From positions 4,514,976 to 4,578,975 of the forward strand of contig CP136069.1 of the NCBI GenBank assembly GCA_032622095.1: a DNA stretch of 64,000 bases, read 5' to 3'. Position 1 is the first letter of the stretch, and each line of letters opens with the position of its first letter. This document shows positions 1-9,001 of the stretch, in pieces. The stretch is from Siphonodentalium dalli. Lineage: Eukaryota; Mollusca; Scaphopoda; Gadilida; Siphonodentaliidae. Both the position numbers and the translations under genes were made by a program. The notes beneath the pieces were generated by a model, which saw only the letters and a list, made by a program, of their open reading frames with translations, was not told where the DNA came from and ran no database searches.

Positions 1-383
1 CCACTCACTGAACAATAAAATGGTAGAAGAGCTGTTTCATCACAAGGGAACATCACAAAAGGATTAGCTATGTAAACACCACCACCACACTAAATACTGG
101 TAATCCATCCACCCATCCATAATAATGTTACCAGATTAGCTGCATCTTAATTGGAGGTGTTAACTTTTTCCGAAACCATATAAAACACCACTAATATAAT
201 TCTATTGTAATAGTTTCCTGAAATGAACGGTATTGATTTACCGATATTTTTCAACTTTATTGAGGAATTAAAAAGTGACTTGCCAAAAAATAGTTTTTGC
301 CAAATGTGAATTATTTTTGCCATTGGAACTAAACTAAATTGCAAAATAAATAAAAGGTTGTTGACCACAGTGTCCCCTGAAAC

Positions 384-432
384 GGTGGCTAACTCCAAGA
401 TGGCTAACTCCAAGGTGGCTAACTCCAAGATT
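384..432. repeat. 15-bp tandem repeat, about 3 copies
   Basis: Unit GGCTAACTCCAAGAT repeated with A/G variation. Confidence 0.8.
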
Positions 433-439
433 GGCAGTG

Positions 440-872
440 TTAGGAATAAAATGAATTAATCCACAGAAAAAAGTATTGAAATTGGTTAATATCTGGTCGA
501 GTTATTGCGCTTACGACCAAAAACTGGCGAGAAATCGTCAAACTAAGGGGCATAACTCAGATAAGAAAAATTGGACGGAACTGGTTTTCGAACTCGTCCT
601 AGATATTGTGGCAACTAATTACGATAAAAAAAATGGCAAGAAATCACCAAACTAAGGGGCATAACTCAGGTAAGAAAAATTAAATGAAACTGGTTTCCGA
701 ATTCGTCCGAGATATTGTGGCAGCCAACTCATAATTTTTTTTATTGAAATCGGTTAATATTTGTTAGAGTTATTGCGCTTACGACAGGATCAGACGGACG
801 GACGAACGCACGGATGGTGCTGATTTCTATAGTTCCCCGAAATTAATGTTCGGGGGACAACCATTGAAATTC
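440..872. repeat. Dispersed mollusc-type repeat with internal duplication
   Basis: Contains GGGGCATAACTCAG twice (near 548 and 656) inside two diverged copies of an approximately 110-bp block, then CAGACGGACGGACGAACG and TTCTATAGTTCCCCGAAA, ending CGGGGGACAA. I recall repeats of this style from bivalve genomes; assignment to a class is not possible from sequence alone. Confidence 0.6.
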
Positions 873-904
873 ATCTTGATATTCCTTGATAGTTACCTGA
901 TTCG

Positions 905-1003
905 CAAGCCTTGAAATAGTGTGTCTGTCATTTGCAGAATAAGGTATCCAGAGGGTGAATTTAGTGACAATATCCCACACAGCGGGTTAGCATTAGGGAT
1001 GCG
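905..1003 (+). mobile_element. C-family remnant (left end)
   Basis: Starts CAAGCCTTGAAATAGTGTG and runs into the left terminal hairpin (CAGAGGGTGAATTTAGTGA), broken after about 100 bp. Confidence 0.75.
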
Positions 1004-1101
1004 GACCAGTCCAACTCTCGGTGGTCTAGTATCATTATAAAATACATGGAGAGAAATATGTTAAATCTTTTGTGCATATATTGCAATGATTTTTCCCAAT
1101 A

Positions 1102-1293
1102 CAGTAATGCCATAATTAATCGACTCCATAACCACAGCAGAATTATGGGTAATTTTTCAGGATTTAGTCAGAAATATGGCTTGTTGCCATTCATCAGAAA
1201 GCTCTCACTGAGAGCTTTCCGATGAATGGCAAGAAACCATATTTCCCCATAATTCTGCTGTGGTTAAGGAGTTGATTATTAAGGGCATTACTG
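1102..1293. mobile_element. A-family foldback MITE
   Basis: 192-bp inverted repeat from CAGTAATGCCATAATTAATC to the mirrored GGGCATTACTG, with TA on both sides (1100-1101 and 1294-1295). The stem includes CCACAGCAGAATTATGGG. TA duplication suits a Tc1/mariner or pogo-type MITE. Confidence 0.85.
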
Positions 1294-1422
1294 TAGTTAT
1301 GGGCTGATTTACATAGATATTTGCAGTCGTTTGAATGGCATGAGAACTGCCACCAGCATCTAAAGGGGCCCCATGCCCCCAACACCGAGCGGAAACCCTG
1401 CATTTTAAAATAGCACACCCAC

Positions 1423-1540
1423 CTGACTCTGTTTCTGTTGTATTAAGCTGAGAAAGTATTCCGTGAGATATGCATTGGTAAACACGTAAATGAATGAATT
1501 AGTAAGTGAAAGCTCCAGATCCTGCTGGATTGCACTAACA
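1423..1540 (-). pseudogene. Partial duplicate of exon 2 with an in-frame 15-nt deletion
   Basis: Minus-strand reading gives VSAIQQDLELSLTNSFIYVF, then [19 protein letters not shown], followed by the same GTGGGTGTGCTAT donor context as exon 2. Relative to exon 2 it lacks five codons around ARAKDYY but has no stop. Homology stops at 1540, where an E hairpin begins, and no usable acceptor in the right phase is visible, so I call it a broken exon duplicate and not a functional alternative exon. Confidence 0.8.
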
Positions 1541-1543
1541 TAA

Positions 1544-1626
1544 AACCCATAAGGCGCCCCTCATAGCCTGAGCAGACGACACTTAGTAGTGCAGGCTGCT
1601 ACCTGTGTGAGGCTCCATGTGGGTTA
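1544..1626. repeat. E hairpin
   Basis: AACCCATAAGGCGCCCCTC folds against GTGAGGCTCCATGTGGGTT. It starts exactly where the exon-2 copy ends. Confidence 0.75.
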
Positions 1627-1667
1627 CATTAAATTATTTGATATTATATAAACCTTAAATGGCTAAT

Positions 1668-1690
1668 TAACCCATAAGGTGCCCCTCATG
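1668..1690. repeat. E hairpin fragment next to the exon 2 donor
   Basis: AACCCATAAGGTGCCCCTCA only; the partner arm is missing. Lies about 25 bp inside intron 2. Confidence 0.65.
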
Positions 1691-1714
1691 GAAGGGATAA
1701 CATAGCACACCCAC

Positions 1715-1944
1715 CTGACTCTGTTTCTGTTGTATTAAGCTGAGAACGGTTTCCGTGAGATAGTAATCCTTGGCCCTGGCGTCGGTGAACACGTAAATGA
1801 ATGAATTAGGAAGTGAAAGCTCGAGAGCCTTTTGAATCGCACTAACACTCATCTCAGGACAGTCACCTCCGCCCTGTACATACAACTCCTTCAACTCAAA
1901 CTGGAATTCATCGGGATCTGTGGTGACCGTTATCGGTCCAACCT
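1715..1944 (-). CDS. Hemicentin-like exon 2: second half of vWA domain
   Basis: 230-nt exon, acceptor TTTACAG just above 1944 and donor CAG|GTGGGT just below 1715. Starting in phase 1 after exon 1 it encodes [20 protein letters not shown], then [31 protein letters not shown] and [16 protein letters not shown], ending LIQQKQSQ. This is the characteristic second half of the hemicentin vWA fold (GGGDCPE and FTDARxKDY motifs). It ends on a codon boundary, so exon 3 should begin in phase 0; no such exon is visible in 1-1714, so it lies off-window. The 3' splice site abuts a minisatellite (1946-2617) and the donor is about 25 bp from an E-hairpin fragment. A degenerate copy of the 3' part of this exon lies at 1423-1540. 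Confidence 0.9.
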
Positions 1945-1945
1945 C

Positions 1946-2617
1946 TGTAAAGACAAAATTAATTAACCATTAAATTCAAAGACAAATTAATTAACCATTA
2001 AATTCAAAATTAAATAACAATTAAAATCAAATTCAAAATTAAATAACCATTAAATTCAAAGACAAAATTAAATAACCATTAAATTCAAAGACAAAATTAA
2101 ATAACCATTAAATTCAAAGACAAAATTAAATAACCATTAAATTCAAAGACAAAATTCAAAATAACCATTAAATTCAAAGACAAAATTAAATAACCATTAA
2201 ATTCAAAGACAAAATTCAAAATAACCATTAAATTCAAAGACAAAATTAAATAACCATTCAATTCAAAGACAAAATTCAAAATAACCATTAAATTCAAAGA
2301 CAAAATTAAATAACCATTCAATTCAAAATTCAAATTAAATAACCATTAAATTTAAATTCAAAATAACCATTAAATTCAAAGACAAAATTAAATAACCATT
2401 CAATTCAAAATTCAAATTAAATAACCATTAAATTTAAATTCAAAATAACCATTAAATTCAAAGACAAAATTAAATAACCATTCAATTCAAAATTCAAATT
2501 AAATAACCATTAAATTTAAATTCAAAATAACCATTAAATTCAAAGACAAAATTAAATAACCATTCAATTCAAAATTCAAATTAAATAACCATTAAATTCT
2601 AATTCAAAATTTTGAAA
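1946..2617. repeat. AT-rich minisatellite (29-bp and 33-bp units)
   Basis: Repeats of GACAAAATTAAATAACCATT followed by AAATTCAAA, with longer composite units (about 94 bp, containing AATTCAAAATTCAAATT) on the right. The array directly abuts the exon 2 acceptor, so the pyrimidine-rich 3' end of intron 1 is itself array-derived. Confidence 0.9.
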
Positions 2618-2756
2618 TCTTAGGAACCTGTTGAATTGCACTGATACAGATATTTAGAATAAACCCAAATGAAACTCCTTTTTTCACTAAATATACTCAT
2701 CAAGTAGTTTCTTTATCAATACGTAAAGACCCACTTAATTTTTGAATACCCAGATA

Positions 2757-2980
2757 TAAGAAAAAATTATAAAAATTATTATAGAATGTAAGAAAAAATA
2801 ATAATACATGACAAAAATTGTTAAAGAATGTAAGAAAAAATAATAATACATGACAAAAATTGTTAAAGAATGTAAGAACAAAATTGATAAAAAATGATAA
2901 ATTGTTAAGCCAATGCATTCTCTTATATACGCGAGACGACCTATGGTCGACTCGCGTATATAAGAGAATGCATTGGCACA
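2757..2980. mobile_element. D-family right half (spacer plus one hairpin)
   Basis: AT-rich spacer with a 52-bp duplicated block (GACAAAAATTGTTAAAGAATG), then a near-perfect hairpin at 2909-2977 starting GCCAATGCATTCTCTTATAT and ending GCATTGGC, followed by ACAGGG. The left hairpin is absent. Confidence 0.75.
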
Positions 2981-3504
2981 GGGTCTAAGAATACCCAGAT
3001 CACATTATACACAACATACTCCACATGATTATTTACCATTTGGAAGAGGAATCAAAATATGTATATTTAACTAGAATACGGAAAAGATGTGCCCTGGGAG
3101 TGTCCACCAAGTGATAAAGATTCTAAAATTCATCCAAAGACTTCCCCCGTTATTTACCCCAGAAAGCATCATAATTCAAAAGTAATAGATAGAGTTATTC
3201 CCCTTCCATTGAGAATAATAAACTGGCAGTACAGACTAGATAGAAAACTAAGCACAGAACACAGGTATGTACCTTGACAAAACAACATGTCCAAAGTCTA
3301 TTTGACCAATAAGTTGATAATACAATATTTTTGGAGCTTTCTGTTTCAAATGGTATTTAATATGGAATACGGTGCAAGTAATGTGATCTGGGCTTAAAAA
3401 ATTAAAAAAAATATATAAAGAATTATTCTAAAGCAAACTTGAAGAAACACATATTTATGTAATTGTTCCCTTATCACTCCTTCTCATCATTAAACAAAAC
3501 AATT
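2981..3504. other. Intronic stretch with no recognised feature
   Basis: AT-rich, no repeat family or coding signal recognised. Confidence 0.5.
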
Positions 3505-3810
3505 AATATCTGAGGCCGCATAGTGGGCTAGCATCACTAAATTCACCCTCTGGGGACCTCATTCTGCTTAGGCTCATCTTCTGGGAAGTATCTATAATCT
3601 CAAATTAACATTGTTTTAGTTCCTTTATCCGTTCTGTTCAGTTTCTATAGGCCTAATTTGCAGAAGATAAAAATGCATAATTGAGGTGCGTTATGGGTGA
3701 ACATCACCAACTTCAACAGGGGAAATTCAATCTGATCCTAGGTCTCCCATAGCAGATGAGACCTAAGCAGAATGAGGTCGCCAGAGGGTGAATTTGGTGA
3801 AAATCACATC
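3505..3810. mobile_element. C-family internal fragment
   Basis: Half of the left hairpin (CTAGCATCACTAAATTCACC), the internal region with GGGAAGTATCTATAATCTCA, and the start of the right hairpin. Both termini are missing. Confidence 0.75.
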
Positions 3811-3857
3811 TAGCCTTTCCGAAATGAGAGTAACAAGTCAGATGAAGGACTGACCCT

Positions 3858-4062
3858 CTAACCCATAGAGAGCCCCACATAGACTGGAGCAGATGGCACT
3901 CTGTAGTGCATGCTTTCATCTGTGTGAGGCTCCCTGTGGGTTAAACATTAAACTTTATATATCACCTCGGTTATTAACCCTTTAGAGAGCCCCCATATAG
4001 ACTGCAGCAGAGGACACTCTGTAGTGCATGCTTTCATCTGTGTGAGGCTCCCTGTGGGTTAA
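3858..4062. repeat. Two E hairpins in tandem (about 118-bp period)
   Basis: Two copies of the AGAGAGCCCC...GAGGCTCCCTGTGGGTTAA hairpin separated by the same TTAAACATTAAACTTTAT flank, so hairpin and flank were duplicated together. Confidence 0.8.
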
Positions 4063-4116
4063 ACATTAAACTTTATCAGTGAGGTTTGAGATGCATGTCT
4101 TACATTAATGACCATG

Positions 4117-4481
4117 CAAGCCTTGAAATACTATGTCTGTCATTTGCAGAATGTGGTTCCCAGGGTGTGAATTTAGTGATGCTATCATATACAGCAGGCT
4201 AGCATCACCAAATTCACTCTCTGGGGACCTCGTTCTGCTCAGGCCTCATCTTCTGTGAAGTATCATAATCTCAAATTAAAAAAAAAATTAGTTACATTTT
4301 CCCTTCTGGGAAGTTTCTATATCCCCTAATTTGCAAAAGATAAAATGCATAATCGAGGCGACTAATGGGTGAACATTCACCAACTTCAACTGTGGCACTT
4401 AAATCGTGTGGGATAGCGTCACTAAATTCACCTTCTGGTGACCTCATTCTTCAAATGACAGAAACACTATTTGCAATCTTG
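4117..4481 (+). mobile_element. C-family element, internally deleted
   Basis: CAAGCCTTGAAATACTATG start, left hairpin, internal segment, and degenerate right end (ATTTGCAATCTTG). No 8-bp duplication at the ends. Confidence 0.75.
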
Positions 4482-4581
4482 TTAATAACAGGCTCATTAA
4501 CAGCTTGAAACCTATCCATCATATAATTTCCCCATACATGTATATAAAATAATGTATGGAGAAAGGGGAGGATGTGTGCTA

Positions 4582-4767
4582 CAGTAATGCCCTAAATAAT
4601 TGACTCCTTAACCACAGCAGAATTATGGGTAACTTTTCAGGATTTAGTCGGAAATATGGCTTGACAGCTTTCAGATGAATGGCAACAAGCCATATTTCCA
4701 AATAAATCCTGAAAAATTACCCATAATTCTGCTGTGGTTAAGGAGTCAATTATTTAGGGCATTACTA
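4582..4767. mobile_element. A-family foldback MITE
   Basis: Inverted repeat of 186 bp, TA at 4580-4581 and 4768-4769, with the loop shortened on one arm. Confidence 0.8.
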
Positions 4768-4890
4768 TATCTCATATGATATGAAACCAATACGAATATG
4801 TCAGTGTTAATAGACAAGCTACTGGACATTCGTAAACCAGGGCATACCCACAGAACATTTAGTTTGCTGACTTTGTGCCATGCTAAAATT

Positions 4891-5235
4891 GGGAAGTCGG
4901 TAGCCGAGAGGAAGCGTACTGGTCTCTCGTGCTAGAGGATCGACTGGGGATTTAAACCTGGTCTGACAAATATCATAACTTAATCGGTCAGATATATCAA
5001 GTTTGTCAGGCTGAATAGATCACTGAATAAAGATCCGAATCCAAAATGCCGACTTCCCCCATTACAACATTTGTCCAAGTATGTTGTCATGGGTGCAGTA
5101 CACTGTCCGATCAGGCGCGGACATTAATGGTTGACCGGTGTACGCGCCTCAGTATATGCATGTTGAAGAATGCTGCAGAAGACACATGACAGGGTTAAAA
5201 AGTTACTCGACCTTGGTACATGTGTAGCTACCTGC
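4891..5235 (+). mobile_element. tRNA-derived SINE
   Basis: Head GTCGGTAGCCGAGAGG resembles a Pol III A box of a tRNA-Leu/Ser type and GATCGACTGG lies at the B-box position. The body (GTTTGTCAGGCTGAA, AATAAAGATCCGAAT, CACTGTCCGATCAGG) matches the second copy at 53636. Its 3' end is followed at once by a C element. Confidence 0.7.
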
Positions 5236-5237
5236 AC

Positions 5238-5680
5238 CAAGCCTGCAAATAGCGTTTCTGTCATTTGCAGAATGAGGTCCCCAGAGGGTGAATTTAGTGA
5301 TGCTATCCCGCATAGCAGGCTAGCATCACTAAATTCACCCCCTGGGGTCCTCATTCTGCTTAGGCCCTCAACTGATATGGCAGACCTAGGATCAGATTGA
5401 AGTTCCCCAGTTGAAGTTGGTGATGTTCACCCATTGGGCACCTCTATTATGTATTTTATCTTCTGCAAATTAGGGGATATAGAAACTTCCTCGAAGGGAA
5501 ATGTAACTAAAAACAATCTTAATTTGATACTATAGATACTTCTCAGAAGATGAAGCCTAAGCAGAATGAGGTCTCCAGAGGGTGAATTTAGTGATGCTAG
5601 CCCACTATGCGGAATAGCGTCACTAAATTCACCCTCTGGGGACCTCATTCTGCAAATGACAGACACTATTTGCAGGCTTG
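5238..5680 (+). mobile_element. C-family element (both ends)
   Basis: CAAGCCTGCAAATAGCG to GCAGGCTTG with both terminal hairpins and a shortened interior. The flanks do not duplicate; the right flank is the reverse complement of the left flank of the C copy at 43689, which suggests exchange between copies. Confidence 0.85.
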
Positions 5681-5768
5681 ACCATGCAATGCTCCTTTCT
5701 GTTCAGATGTCTATCTTTGACAGTTCCGCATGATCTTCAGTAAATTGAAGATGTTAAAGTAATATGTA

Positions 5769-5981
5769 CAGTAATGCTCTAAGTAATCGACTTCTTAACC
5801 ACGCCAGAATTATGGGTAACTTTTCAGGATTTAGTCGGAAATATGGCTTGTTGCCATTCACCGGAAAGCTCTCGGGGAAAGCTTTCCGATGAATGGCAAC
5901 AAGCCATATTTCCGACTAAATCCTGAAAAGTTACCCATAATTCTACTGTGGTTAAGAAGTCGATTACTTAGAGCATTTCAG
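5769..5981. mobile_element. A-family foldback MITE, near full length
   Basis: 213 bp, centre CTCTCGGGGAAAGCTTTCCG, flanked by TA at 5767-5768 and 5982-5983. Confidence 0.85.
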
Positions 5982-6245
5982 TAGAAGATGTAGAATATAA
6001 AAGCACATGTCACATAAAGTTTTGGCTCGTTACTGTCAGAAGGATTGATTGTCGCAATGTGGAAGTGCATGCGTACTCAGACCACATTTCGAAGTGTTTG
6101 GCACAGAATCATGTGTAACCATCACATCCCAGCAAGATCACTTGACGAGACTTAAATACTGTTGGCAACCCAGCGGCCAACCTTGTAATGCCCCTGTATG
6201 CCACCCGTGATTCCGGTACACATATTAACCCAAGTTAAGCCAAGG
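5982..6245. other. Intronic stretch with no recognised feature
   Basis: No repeat or coding signal recognised. Confidence 0.45.
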
Positions 6246-6253
6246 GTAGCAGA

Positions 6254-6507
6254 AAAGCCTTGAAATAGTGTGTCTGTCATTTGCAGAATGAGGTCCCCAG
6301 AGGGTGAATTTAGTGATGCTACCCCGCATAGCGGGCTAGCATCACCAAATTCACCCTCTGGGAACCTCATTCTGCTCTGGTGTAAGCAGAATGAGGTCCC
6401 CAGAGGGTGAATTTGGTGATGCTTGCCCACTATGCGGGGTAGCATCACTAAATTCACCCTCTGGGGACCTCATTCTGCAAATGACAGACACCCTATTTCA
6501 AGGCTTG
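6254..6507 (+). mobile_element. C-family short element (two hairpins back to back) with 8-bp target duplication
   Basis: 254 bp with termini AAAGCCTTG (first base mutated) and AAGGCTTG. Flanked by GTAGCAGA at 6246-6253 and 6508-6515. The two terminal hairpins are joined by GCTCTGGTGTAAGC with no interior. Confidence 0.9.
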
Positions 6508-6543
6508 GTAGCAGACTTCAACACAGTGATTGGGAGATAATGG

Positions 6544-7011
6544 CAAGCATTGAAATAGTGTGTCTGTCATTTGCGGAATAAGGTCCCCAGAGGGTGAATT
6601 TAGTGTCACTACCCCGCAGACTAAATTCACACTCTGTGGACCTCATTCTGCTTAGGCCTCGATATTCTGGGAAGTTTCTATAGTCTCAAATTAATATTGT
6701 TTTTAGTTACTTTTTCACTTCTGTTCAGTTCACATAATTTGCAGAATATGACATTCATAATTGAAGTATATATATATAACTAACGGGTGAACATCACCAA
6801 CTTCAACTGAGGAACTTCAATATCAGATGAGGCCTACACAGAATGAGGTCCCCAGAGGGTGAATTTGGTGATGCTAGCCAACAGTGCAGGATAGTGTCAC
6901 TAAATTAACCATCTGCAGGACTTCATCTGCAAATGAATTAAATTCACTAAATTCACCTTCTGGGGACCTCTTTCTGCAAATGTCAGACACCATGCACTAT
7001 TTCCAGGCTTG
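6544..7011 (+). mobile_element. C-family element
   Basis: CAAGCATTGAAATAGTG to TTCCAGGCTTG with diverged hairpins and internal segment. No clear 8-bp duplication. Confidence 0.8.
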
Positions 7012-7040
7012 GATGATCTCTTACCCTGGCCTTTGTGTTA

Positions 7041-7253
7041 CAGTAAAGCTCTAATTAATCGACCTCTTAACCACAGCAGAATTATGGGTAACTTTTCAGG
7101 ATTTAGTCAGAAATATGGCTTGTTACCATTCATCAGAAAGCTCTCGGCGAGAGCTTTCCAATGAATGGCAACAAGCCATATTTCCGACTAAATCCTGAAA
7201 AGTTACCCATAATTCTGCTGTGGTTAAGAGGTCGATTAATTAGAGCATTACTG
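7041..7253. mobile_element. A-family foldback MITE
   Basis: 213-bp inverted repeat, TA at 7039-7040 and 7254-7255, centre CTCTCGGCGAGAGC. Confidence 0.85.
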
Positions 7254-7288
7254 TACCTTGTCAGACACTTACTTACCTATACCGATTA

Positions 7289-7467
7289 CAGTAATGCCCT
7301 AAATAATCGACTCCTTAACCACAGCAGAATTATGGGTAATTTTTCAGGATTTAGTCAGAAATATGGCTTGTTGATAGCTTTCCGATGAAAGCCATATTTC
7401 CGACTAAATTCTGAAAAATTACCCATAATTCTGCTGTGGTTAAGGAGTCGATTATTTAGGGCATTAC
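7289..7467. mobile_element. A-family foldback MITE
   Basis: Second A copy 35 bp from the first. Left end CAGTAATGCCCTAAATAATC; the right end is slightly scrambled (GCATTACACGGTACTGTA). Confidence 0.8.
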
Positions 7468-7507
7468 ACGGTACTGTACCTATGAAAACAATGGGAAGCC
7501 CAAACAC

Positions 7508-7930
7508 AAATCTAGTCGTAAGTCGGGATTTTTGTATCCTGTGCCAATGCATTCCTTATACATGCGAGTCGACCGTAGGTCGCCTCGCATATATAAGAGA
7601 ATGCATTGGCCAAACAATTTTTTACAATTTTAATAATTTTTTCTTGTATTCTTTAACAATTTTATAATTTCACCCATACAGAGCCCCAGACAAACATGAG
7701 CAGACGACACTCTTCTATATGCTTCTATATATGTGTGGGGCTCCCTGCAGGGAAATGGATGTTTTTTATTTTTAGTCCTAAAAATTGTAAGAAACATTTA
7801 TTTAAAAAACATGATAAAAAATTGTTAGGCCAATGCATTCTCTTATATATGCGAGGCGACCTATGGTCGACTCGCATATATAAGAGAATGCATTGGCACA
7901 GGGTTAAAAAATCCTGACTTACGACTGGAT
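7508..7930. mobile_element. D3-type twin-hairpin element
   Basis: Outer inverted ends AGTCGTAAGTCGGGATTTTT and its mirror near 7911-7926, then the usual D hairpins (about 7540-7610 and 7830-7896) around an AT-rich spacer. A 25-bp direct repeat containing AAAACAATGGGAAGCCC flanks it at about 7483-7507 and 7945-7969. Confidence 0.75.
7671..7760. repeat. E hairpin inside the D3 spacer
   Basis: CACCCATACAGAGCCCC pairs with GTGGGGCTCCCTGCAGGG. Confidence 0.7.
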
Positions 7931-7969
7931 TTGATATGGCGGGAAAACAATGGGAAGCCCAAACACAAC

Positions 7970-8114
7970 TTGGATATAATTGTTGTGACTGGTTGATCTG
8001 ATCTTATTTATGCTGAGTCAACAGAAGTTAAATAAGACATTCTAAGAATGTTGTATGCTGCATGTTGTAGCATCCACACATATCCACAGGGCATTATTAC
8101 AATGGTAAACAGAT
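7970..8114. other. Short unassigned intronic stretch
   Basis: No recognised element. Confidence 0.4.
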
Positions 8115-8118
8115 TTAA

Positions 8119-8478
8119 CCCTTTCATGACTGGAGCTTCCTGAAAGTTTGCGAAAACCCTGTCCCAATGCATTCTCTTATATATGCGAGTCTCCCATAGG
8201 GAGCCTCAGAGATCACATTGAAGTTCCCCAGTTGAAGTTGGTAATTTTCGTCAATGAGTCACCTCAATTATGCAATTTATCTGCTTCAAATAATAGAGGA
8301 TATAGAAACTGAACATAATGGAAAAAGTAACTAAAATCGTTAATTTGAGATAAAAGATACCAGCACTTCCCAGAAGATGAGGCCTAAGCAGAATGAGGTC
8401 CCAAATGGTGAATTTGTGGGATAGCTGTGTGGGATAGCGTGTATCTCTTTCTGCAAATGTCAGACACACTAGACTTGG
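8119..8478. mobile_element. D4 left end fused to a C-family right half
   Basis: TTAA then CCCTTTCATGACTGGAGC and the start of a D hairpin, which stops at about 8205. From about 8218 the sequence is C interior (AGTTCCCCAGTTGAAGTTGG) with a shrunken right hairpin and AATGTCAGACACACTAGAC. A deletion or template switch joined the two. Confidence 0.7.
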
Positions 8479-8801
8479 GACAAAAAAAATTAAATGTCTG
8501 GTTGGGTGACAAGCCGAAAAAAATAGGGTCGGTAGGTTGGCTTGATTAATTTTTTTAATTAATTTTTTTATTTTGACATATTCTTATGACTTTTCATGTG
8601 CGTATTACTCTGAAAGATTGACATAAAACTACTTTTGATTATTTTTGTAAAAATTTTAATATTACACAATACTTTAACTTAGATATCAACCTATTCTGAG
8701 ATGCTTTAATGTTTTGTTTTGTGTTTTATGAAATGTTTGGAGAAAAAAAAATAGATTCTTGAAAACCATGAAAAAAACTTTAGGGGAGGGCCTTTAAAAT
8801 A

Positions 8802-8999
8802 CAGTAATGCCTTAATTAATCGACTCCTTAACCACAGCAGAATTATGGGTAACTTTTCAGGATTTAGTCGGAAATATGGCTTGTTGCCATCCATCGGAAA
8901 GCTCTCGGCGACAAGCCATTTTTCCGACTAAATCCTGAAAAGTTAAAATAACCCATAATTCTGCTGTGGTTAGCGAGTCGATTAATTAGGGCATTACTG
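8802..8999. mobile_element. A-family foldback MITE
   Basis: 198 bp, TA at 8800-8801 and 9000-9001. Confidence 0.85.
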
Positions 9000-9001
9000 T
9001 A

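Larger units (their letters stand above)
1..1714 (-). other. 5' part of intron 2 (continues off the left edge)
   Basis: Begins with the GTGGGT donor of exon 2. Contains a broken exon-2 copy, E hairpins, an A element, a C remnant and a dispersed repeat. Bases 1-50 resemble 33456-33506 (CACTGAACAATA-type stretch), so even the edge is repetitive. No acceptor or exon 3 seen. Confidence 0.7.

Noticed and set aside
4891-4970. Functional tRNA gene
   Set aside because: A- and B-box-like motifs are present but no cloverleaf closes and the sequence continues as a SINE body shared with 53636.
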